DNA from: JAIRLS01 sp031551455
GTDB lineage: Bacteria; Bacteroidota; Bacteroidia; Bacteroidales; UBA4181
Assembly: GCA_031551455.1 (NCBI GenBank)
Contig: JAVBNP010000200.1
Coordinates: 1-20,167, forward strand
Reading direction: 5' to 3'
Length of the DNA stretch: 20,167 nucleotides
Positions within the stretch are counted from its first letter, which is position 1; each line of letters opens with the position of its first letter. Shown here piece by piece: positions 15,213-20,167 of the stretch. The notes beneath the pieces are model-generated. The model was not told where the DNA came from, did no database searches, and was given only the letters and a program-made list of their open reading frames with translations. The translations under genes and the position numbers were made by a program.

Positions 15213-15842
15213 ATGACCGAATTCTGGGAAACGAGTTTTATCGAAAAGCAAACCATGTGGGGCTTTGAACCTGCGGAATCCGCCGTTGCGGCAAAAGACG
15301 TTTTTACGGAAGAAAAAGTCAAGGACGTTTTGATTCCGGGTATCGGCTACGGCAGGAATGCAAAGGTTTTCCTCGATGCGGGGATGAGCGTTACGGGCAT
15401 CGAAATCTCGAAAACCGCCATCGATTTGGCAAGAACGCAAAATAAGCTCGATATTCCCGTTTATCACGGTTCGGTAACCGATATGCCTTTCGATAACAAG
15501 CTTTATGACGGAATATTCAGCTATGCGTTGGTTCATTTATTGAATGAAAACGAGCGGAAAAAGTTTATCCGTGATTGTTATCATCAATTGAAGCCGAACG
15601 GAACCATGATTTTTTCAACCATTTCGAAAAGCGATTCGATGTACGGAAACGGACGAGAACTAAGTAAAGATTGGTTCGAAATGCCGAGCGGCGCCAAATT
15701 GTTTTTCTACGATTCGGATTCTATCGACCGGGAATTCGGCAATTACGGATTAACGGTTTTTTTCGAAATCGACGAACCGATCAAACACATGCCGAACCAC
15801 CCGCCGATGAAATTTACGGTCATTAAATGTAAAAAAGCATAA
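15213..15842 (+). CDS. Class I SAM-dependent methyltransferase
   Basis: A 209-residue Rossmann-fold methyltransferase. Motif I is VLIPGIGYGRNA (39-50) and the acidic ribose-binding residue is Glu64 in TGIEIS. Motif II/III region reads YHGSVTDMPF (about 84-93), followed by YDGIFSYALVHLL and LKPNGTMIF (motif post-III). The substrate is unknown. The layout resembles small-molecule enzymes of the thiopurine/tellurite type (TPMT/TehB). The ATG at 15213 is chosen because the frame from 15129 would read through the end of the sugE-like gene. It ends 15 bases from the convergent Bro-N gene; a short GGATT-TACG-AATCC stem (15844-15857) may end both transcripts. Confidence 0.8.
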   Translation: MTEFWETSFIEKQTMWGFEPAESAVAAKDVFTEEKVKDVLIPGIGYGRNAKVFLDAGMSVTGIEISKTAIDLARTQNKLDIPVYHGSVTDMPFDNKLYDGIFSYALVHLLNENERKKFIRDCYHQLKPNGTMIFSTISKSDSMYGNGRELSKDWFEMPSGAKLFFYDSDSIDREFGNYGLTVFFEIDEPIKHMPNHPPMKFTVIKCKKA

Positions 15843-15857
15843 AGGATTTACGAATCC

Positions 15858-16691
15858 CTATTTCCCTTCAATTGATTTCAAGCTTTTGGCATTGAGCTTG
15901 GAAACCACCTTTTTGCCCGTTTCCAACTCCAATTTTTTACGAGCGGCAGCGGCAACGGAACCGCCTTGTTGGGCTACCTTGGCATTTTCGACGAGTGTGC
16001 GCGGCTTCTTTTCTTTCGAAATTTCGGTAGTCGATGCTTCGGCGAGCATGTTCAGCACCAATTCCAAGTTGGTCATGTTGTCGCGCAGGCGTTCGCTTTT
16101 CAGGTTTTTGTACTGTTTATATTGCGTGGTGGTCATGCCCGCCCAACTCACCGTAATAATGTCGGTCAGAGAGGCAAACTCCTGTCCCTTTTTCACCCCG
16201 CGACGTTCCCATTCGTCGGTCAGTTCTTTGCGTACTTCAATGGATTTCAACCGTTGATTAATCCAATTTTCCGAATATCCTTTGCGGTGATAGTATTCCA
16301 TCAACCGTTCGATGCCCTGTTCGGGGTCGTCGATTTCTTCCAAGCGTTCACGGGCAATTTCGGCCAACCATAATTTGAAAGGCTCCGCTTTCGGCGAAGG
16401 AATGGATTGAATAAGCCGAAAAAGTTGTTCTACATCAGCTACATCGGTTAAATAATACTTACCGTCGGAAGATTGTAATTTCAGTTGGTGACAATTTGTC
16501 ACCGACTCATTTCCTTCTTCCTTTAGCCTTTGTTTCAGCTTATTCCAATATTTTCTCCCATCTACACTTTCGGTTAAAACGCTGACCACATCTACAATGG
16601 AAATATACCACTTTTCGGTTTCCGCATCCCATACGGAACGAACTTTCTTATCGTCAAAAATCTTTACGGCATCTTTTTGATTCTTACTCAT
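15858..16691 (-). CDS. Bro-N domain protein (phage antirepressor / DinD-like)
   Basis: A 277-residue protein. The N-terminal part (about 10-115) is a Bro-N domain: VRSVWDAETEKWYISIVDVV, a variable loop, GKYYLTDVADVEQLFRLIQS and PSPKAEPFKLWLAEIARERL. The C-terminal part (about 140-277) has WINQRLKSIEVRKELTDEW and DNMTNLELVLNMLAEAST, the arrangement of a widespread chromosomal Bacteroidota form. Bro-N domains bind DNA and are found in phage antirepressors; the chromosomal forms are sometimes linked to DNA damage. It has its own promoter-like -7 element, so it is probably separate from the repair operon 66 bases upstream. The exact role is unknown. Confidence 0.8.
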   Translation of the reverse strand: MSKNQKDAVKIFDDKKVRSVWDAETEKWYISIVDVVSVLTESVDGRKYWNKLKQRLKEEGNESVTNCHQLKLQSSDGKYYLTDVADVEQLFRLIQSIPSPKAEPFKLWLAEIARERLEEIDDPEQGIERLMEYYHRKGYSENWINQRLKSIEVRKELTDEWERRGVKKGQEFASLTDIITVSWAGMTTTQYKQYKNLKSERLRDNMTNLELVLNMLAEASTTEISKEKKPRTLVENAKVAQQGGSVAAAARKKLELETGKKVVSKLNAKSLKSIEGK

Positions 16692-16714
16692 GACGGTTGT
16701 ATTTAAGTCTCATG

Positions 16715-16722
16715 CAAAGATA
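16715..16722 (-). promoter_or_regulatory. -7 element TATCTTTG for the Bro-N gene
   Basis: The plus-strand CAAAGATA reads TATCTTTG on the minus strand, an exact match to TAnnTTTG, about 24 bases before the start codon at 16691. A -33 TTTG at the proper distance is not evident, so the strength is unclear. Confidence 0.4.
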
Positions 16723-16757
16723 CGATAAACCTTGATAGCTTGTGTTACGCGGCTTCT

Positions 16758-17819
16758 CTATTTTTCAACATTTGCTTTCGTTGTAACATTCTCCTTTTCA
16801 AGCTCCAATAACTTTTTCTTCCTCCAAATACCTCCGCCGTAACCGACCGGCGTACCGTCCGTCCCGATAACTCTGTGGCAAGGCAGAACAATGGAAATCA
16901 TATTTTTTCCGTTGGCGTTGGCAACAGCTCTCACTGCGGACGGTTTGCCCAATCGTTCGGCTTGCTTTGCGTATGTTGTCGTGGAACCGTACGGTATTTG
17001 CAACAATCCGAGCCATGCTTGTTTTTGAAATTCTGTCCCCGACAAATCCAGCGGAATATCAAATGTTTGAAGTTCTCCTTTAAAATATTGTTCCAACTGC
17101 CGCCGAAGCGCATCGAAAAAAACATTGTCACCTTGCACGAGCGGCGCTTTCAACGAGTCGGTCAATCGGCTTAATTCCGTTTCGAGCGTTTTACAATCGG
17201 CAAACTCCAACATGCAAATCCCCTTATCGGTTGCACCCGCGATCATCGTTCCCAAATCCGTTTCGATACGGGTGATGTTGATAATGCGCTTGTTCTTGCT
17301 GTGAAGAGGCGAAGCTCCGATAATATTTTTGAACATACCGGCAAATCCGCTCAAAGAGTCGTAACCCGACTCGTAAGCAACATCCGTTACGCTTCGGCCC
17401 GATTGAAACCGTTGAAAAGCGTTATTTACCCGATGCATTCTTTGATAGGCGTGAAATGTCAGTTTATGGTTTTTCAAAAACCAACGGCGAACTTGGCTCG
17501 GTTCCAAGCCCAAGTTTTTAAGATCGGCATCTTTTATTTTGATCGCGGGATTGTCTTCCATGTATTTCAATAATCGGCTGATATTTGAAGGAGGATTTCC
17601 CGATTTTTCCAACGGTTTGCACACTTTGCACGCTCTGTAACCACTCTGCATGGCCTCTTTTGCCGAAGGAAAAAATTCGATATTTTCCAATTTGGGCTTG
17701 GCCGGACATGTGGGACGACAGAATATTCCGGTCGTTTTCACTCCGACAATAAATACACCTTCGAATGAACTGTCCCGCTCGATAAACGCCTTGTAAAATA
17801 TTTCTCTTTCCGGTTCCAT
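16758..17819 (-). CDS. ada: Bifunctional Ada: O6-methylguanine methyltransferase and AraC-type regulator
   Basis: A full-length 353-residue Ada. The N-terminal zinc domain has four cysteines (Cys34, Cys38, Cys64, Cys67). Cys34 in FCRPTCPAKP is the likely methylphosphotriester acceptor by comparison with E. coli Cys38. An AraC-type helix-turn-helix follows (about 80-175; QVRRWFLKNHKLTFHAYQR and VTDVAYESGYDSLSGF). The C-terminal methyltransferase has IPYGSTTTYAKQAERLG and the acceptor Cys314 in VLPCHRVIG. Methylation of the N-terminal domain normally turns Ada into an activator of repair genes, and the operon it closes (alkA, ogt, monooxygenase-like gene) is the expected target. It begins 4 bases after the preceding gene. 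Confidence 0.93.
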   Translation of the reverse strand: MEPEREIFYKAFIERDSSFEGVFIVGVKTTGIFCRPTCPAKPKLENIEFFPSAKEAMQSGYRACKVCKPLEKSGNPPSNISRLLKYMEDNPAIKIKDADLKNLGLEPSQVRRWFLKNHKLTFHAYQRMHRVNNAFQRFQSGRSVTDVAYESGYDSLSGFAGMFKNIIGASPLHSKNKRIINITRIETDLGTMIAGATDKGICMLEFADCKTLETELSRLTDSLKAPLVQGDNVFFDALRRQLEQYFKGELQTFDIPLDLSGTEFQKQAWLGLLQIPYGSTTTYAKQAERLGKPSAVRAVANANGKNMISIVLPCHRVIGTDGTPVGYGGGIWRKKKLLELEKENVTTKANVEK

Positions 17820-17823
17820 TGCT

Positions 17824-18198
17824 TTATTTCGATTTCAAGTAATCGTTTGAATCATGCGGCGCTTGCGCTCTATCGTTATCGGTATACTCCCGAATAACCG
17901 AGGCCACGGTAATACGATATTTTTCAAATAAGGAATCATGACCTGCTTTTTGGCTTTCGCGATGGGCGATTTGATTACGCCACTTCGCGGCCGCTTCTTT
18001 GTTTTCCCACACCGATAAACTGAGCAGCTTTCCTTCTTCGTTCAAACTTGAAAATCGCTCGACGCTTATAAATCCTTCCATTTTCGACAATTCGGATTTC
18101 AAACGTGCGGCATGCGACAAATATTCATCCATGCCCTCTTTTTTAGGTTTCACCTCAAAGATGACAACGATTTTTGACGCAATTTCATTGTTATTCAT
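17824..18198 (-). CDS. Antibiotic biosynthesis monooxygenase (ABM) domain protein
   Basis: A 124-residue protein with a single ferredoxin-like ABM fold. Signs are KIVVIFEVKPKKEGMDEYL (strand 1 and helix), SKMEGFISVERFSS, KLLSLSVWENKEAAAKW and a final strand ITVASVIREYTDND. WRNQIAHRESQKAGHDSLF is typical of the small ABM proteins of this group. Members oxidise quinone- or polyketide-like compounds or bind haem, but many have no known substrate. It lies between ogt (30-base gap) and ada (4-base gap), so it belongs to the alkylation-repair operon. Why a small oxygenase-like protein is there is unclear. Confidence 0.8.
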   Translation of the reverse strand: MNNNEIASKIVVIFEVKPKKEGMDEYLSHAARLKSELSKMEGFISVERFSSLNEEGKLLSLSVWENKEAAAKWRNQIAHRESQKAGHDSLFEKYRITVASVIREYTDNDRAQAPHDSNDYLKSK

Positions 18199-18228
18199 TG
18201 CTTGAGAAAATGTTTTTGATGCATAAAA

Positions 18229-18750
18229 TTATAACAAGGAAGGTATGGGCGATTCGAGTTCGAGCAACCGTTTCTTTGCCGGAAGCCCGCCGCCGTAGCC
18301 TATCAATTTATGATTGCTCCCGATGATACGATGGCACGGGACGAAAATCGAAATGGCATTGGCTCCGTTGGCTGCCGCAACCGCACGTATCGCGTCGGGA
18401 TTACCCAATCGTTTCGAAAGCCTTGCATAAGATTCCGTCGTCCCGTAAGGAACGTCCAACAACTTGTTCCATACTGCCTTTTGAAAATCCGTCCCTACAA
18501 ACAACAGCGGCACATCAAATACGGTCCTTTTCCGGTCGAAATATTCGTCTAATTGGGCACGGGCGTTTGCAATCGTCTCCGATTCCGTCACTTCGAATTC
18601 GGCGTTCAATCCTTTCCGAATCCTATCGTCGATGGATTTCCTGCGTTTCTCGATTTGCCAATCGCACATACAAAGTCGGCCGTCGTACGAACCGAGAATT
18701 ATTTCTCCGCATGGAGACTGATAATATTGTATTTGAATCGTATTTTTCAT
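18229..18750 (-). CDS. ogt: Methylated-DNA-protein-cysteine methyltransferase (Ogt)
   Basis: A 173-residue stand-alone O6-alkylguanine transferase. After a short N-terminal domain (YYQSPCGEIILGSYDGRLC), the catalytic domain has GTDFQKAVWNKLLDVPYGTT, the DNA-binding helix around YARLSKRLGNPDAIRAVAAANG and the acceptor Cys139 in VPCHRIIG, ending LIGYGGGLPAKKRLLELE. It removes alkyl groups from guanine O6 and thymine O4 by suicide transfer. The start at 18750 overlaps the alkA stop in an ATGA arrangement, which supports it over an upstream ATG at 18798 and indicates translational coupling. Together with ada it gives two acceptor proteins of this type in one operon. Confidence 0.92.
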   Translation of the reverse strand: MKNTIQIQYYQSPCGEIILGSYDGRLCMCDWQIEKRRKSIDDRIRKGLNAEFEVTESETIANARAQLDEYFDRKRTVFDVPLLFVGTDFQKAVWNKLLDVPYGTTESYARLSKRLGNPDAIRAVAAANGANAISIFVPCHRIIGSNHKLIGYGGGLPAKKRLLELESPIPSLL

Positions 18751-19421
18751 TGTTTTAACTTGTTGGTATTCTTTTTCTTTGTCTTTTTCGGTGCACAATC
18801 TTTCATCCCGTCAACGGTTCCGCCCGCTACGGCCCACAAATACAAGCCGGCTACCGAAGCGTAAGGTGTATAACGTTTCCGATATTTGTCGAATTTCGCT
18901 TTGTCGATTTCCCGATGACGATATACCATCCGCAATCCCCGAAGAATGGCCAAATCGCCGAAACTGAATATATCGGGACGTTGCATGGAAAATATCATCA
19001 ACATTTCCGCCGTCCACACGCCGATGCCGTCCAACTCGGAAAGTTTGGCACAAACTTCTTCGTCCGACATCGACCGAAGCGAATCAATATCAAACTCACC
19101 TGTCATGATTTTTCGCGCAGCCGATTTGATGTATGCGGCCTTTTTGAATGTGATGCCGAATTGTTGCAACTTTTCCGACGGCAGATCGTCGATAACGGCG
19201 GGAGTGATTGCTCCCAATTCTTTTTGAATCCGCGTCCAAACGGTTTTATGTGCTTTGGTTGAGATTTGCTGACCGACAACGGAATGTACGAGCGCAGTGA
19301 AAAGATCGGGAATCACGTCTCTTTTCACCGGGCCGACTTTGTCAATAACCGCTGCCAACCGCTTATCCGCCCTTTTCAGGTGTTCAATCTCCTTTTCTCC
19401 GTACCGGAAATAGTTTGCCAT
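18747..19421 (-). CDS. alkA: DNA-3-methyladenine glycosylase, HhH-GPD type (AlkA)
   Basis: A 224-residue glycosylase that removes alkylated purines such as 3-methyladenine. Motifs: LVHSVVGQQIS (about 44-54), the helix-hairpin-helix LDGIGVWTAEML (about 130-141) and catalytic Asp156 in FSFGDLAILRG. It lacks the N-terminal TBP-like domain of E. coli AlkA and the iron-sulfur cysteines of Nth/MutY, so it is the compact form common in this phylum. The lysine-rich tail (PKKTKKKNTNKLKQ) may aid DNA binding. The start at 19421 is preferred because the strong promoter-like element at 19449-19456 would place the transcript start at about 19442, below the alternative ATG at 19451. Confidence 0.88.
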   Translation of the reverse strand: MANYFRYGEKEIEHLKRADKRLAAVIDKVGPVKRDVIPDLFTALVHSVVGQQISTKAHKTVWTRIQKELGAITPAVIDDLPSEKLQQFGITFKKAAYIKSAARKIMTGEFDIDSLRSMSDEEVCAKLSELDGIGVWTAEMLMIFSMQRPDIFSFGDLAILRGLRMVYRHREIDKAKFDKYRKRYTPYASVAGLYLWAVAGGTVDGMKDCAPKKTKKKNTNKLKQ

Positions 19422-19448
19422 ACTATATTCAATCGTAAATTCTTGCTG

Positions 19449-19481
19449 CAAAGTTAAAATCCTATCGACGCGAATGCAACC
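19449..19481 (-). promoter_or_regulatory. Promoter of the alkylation-repair operon
   Basis: On the minus strand TAACTTTG (plus-strand 19449-19456) matches the -7 consensus TAnnTTTG. A GTTG (plus-strand CAAC at 19478-19481) lies 21 bases upstream and resembles the -33 TTTG. It would serve alkA-ogt-ABM-ada. I could not identify a convincing Ada binding site. Confidence 0.55.
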
Positions 19482-19610
19482 GAAAAATTGACAACCTCCT
19501 TAATTATTACACTTTTTTGTATTCTATTTGGAAAATGTGATATAAAGTTCCCGATGCGCAAGGGTAAATACAATGTTAATGTCCAACCAAATCACCGAAT
19601 CGGTTGTTAT

Positions 19611-19654
19611 GTTAACAAAAGTTTAATCATTCGTTAACATACAAGTAACATAAT
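19611..19654 (+). promoter_or_regulatory. Four tandem 11-bp units resembling Pho boxes
   Basis: Units GTTAACAAAAG (19611), TTTAATCATTC (19622), GTTAACATACA (19633) and AGTAACATAAT (19644) follow one another without gaps. Each is a 7-base core plus a 4-base A+T-rich spacer, the architecture of PhoB-binding Pho boxes, although the core differs from the E. coli CTGTCAT. They lie 37-80 bases before the pstS-like start, the expected place for an activator of the phosphate regulon. Confidence 0.55.
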
Positions 19655-19690
19655 GCATATACTTTTACTTGCGACATCGGACGGAAAACA

Positions 19691-20167
19691 ATGAAAAATA
19701 TCATCTCCATAATATGTCTCGTTATTTGGGCCGCAAGTATTTGCGAAGCCCAGAAAATAAAGGGCAGCGACACGGTATTGCCGCTCACGCAGCGCGAAGC
19801 CGAGGAATACATTAAAACGCAACCCGATGCCGATATATCGGTAACGGGCGGGGGCAGCGGTGTCGGGCTGTCAGCATTGCTTACCGGAACTACCGATATT
19901 GCCATGGCCTCGCGACGGATCACGTTCGGAGAGAAGATGAGACTGCAAAAGGAAAAAAAGCATATCACCGAGGTGATTATCGCTTACGACGGACTGGCCG
20001 TGATTGTGCATCCGTCGAACAGGATCAACAAACTGACACGCCGGCAATTGGAGGATATTTTCACCGGTAAGATCAACAACTGGAGGGATGTGGGCGGCGA
20101 TGACTTGAAAATCATTGCTTACTCGCGCGAAACAAGTTCGGGAACCTACGAATTTTTCAAGGAAAAG
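19691..20167 (+). CDS. pstS: Phosphate ABC transporter substrate-binding protein PstS, partial
   Basis: The first 159 codons of a gene that runs off the right edge. Residues 1-20 form a signal peptide (IISIICLVIWAASICEAQ). The mature part starts IKGSDTVLPLTQREAEEY, followed by VTGGGSGVGLSALLTGTTDIAMASR, the phosphate-binding loop pattern of PstS (SGVG and the acidic D-I-A-MASR). Then come a domain with GLAVIVHPSN, LTRRQLEDIFTGKINNW and RETSSGTYEFF, the second ligand loop. It captures phosphate in the periplasm for the PstCAB permease, whose genes should follow outside the window. The lack of a lipobox Cys suggests a soluble periplasmic form. Confidence 0.9.
   Translation, partial: MKNIISIICLVIWAASICEAQKIKGSDTVLPLTQREAEEYIKTQPDADISVTGGGSGVGLSALLTGTTDIAMASRRITFGEKMRLQKEKKHITEVIIAYDGLAVIVHPSNRINKLTRRQLEDIFTGKINNWRDVGGDDLKIIAYSRETSSGTYEFFKEK

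Noticed and set aside
15844..15857. Bidirectional terminator between the convergent methyltransferase and Bro-N genes
   Set aside because: The stem GGATT/AATCC is only 5 bp and has no proper T-run on either strand; noted in the gene entry but not listed as a feature.
19449..19500. Ada-binding box in the repair-operon promoter
   Set aside because: AAT and GCAA occur but not with the 6-base spacing known for E. coli Ada, so no site can be claimed.

Overview
The window comes from a member of the Bacteroidota. The evidence is a type IX secretion (T9SS) gene pair (a PorP/SprF-like outer-membrane protein next to a protein with a C-terminal gliding-motility/type B sorting domain), several promoters of the Bacteroidota -7 type TAnnTTTG, almost no Shine-Dalgarno sequences, and a Bacteroides-type MobA-like mobilization protein. 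The left part (about 1-8000) is clearly richer in A+T than the right part, as expected for an acquired island next to core chromosome.

Left part, mobile and defence region (1-8490). Octamer-phased repeats (17-96), a strong inverted repeat (537-574) and a GC hairpin (582-601) precede a small MobC/MobA-type relaxosome gene (660-1088). This is the oriT-plus-accessory end of a conjugative or mobilizable element, and no relaxase follows it. Then comes a four-gene operon with three overlapping junctions (1286-7295): a ComEC-like metallo-beta-lactamase-fold hydrolase, a trypsin-like protease with a C-terminal adaptor-like region, a small middle component, and a 1045-residue SMC/Rad50-like ABC ATPase with a CPLC zinc hook. 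I read it as a Lamassu-family (ABC-three-component) anti-phage system of the hydrolase-plus-protease type. It is the most interesting system in the window. Downstream are a 183-base nested hairpin resembling a cassette-end site, a small orphan gene (7595-7876), a REP-like/terminator hairpin (about 8109-8147) and three copies of a repeat about 70 bp apart (8200-8360).

Middle part, surface/secretion operon (13788-8662, minus strand). Three secreted paralogous proteins of about 300 residues, a T9SS type B cargo protein and a PorP/SprF-like partner lie in one run. They probably form a cell-surface structure exported and anchored through T9SS, but the three paralogues have no function that I recognise.

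Right part, stress and housekeeping. A Crp/Fnr-like regulator, a SugE/Gdx-type SMR exporter and a class I methyltransferase run on the plus strand (14194-15842). On the minus strand are a Bro-N protein and an alkylation-repair operon in the order alkA, ogt, antibiotic-biosynthesis-monooxygenase-like protein, ada (19421-16758). The window ends inside a pstS-like phosphate-binding-protein gene (19691 onward), preceded by four tandem 11-bp units that look like Pho boxes.
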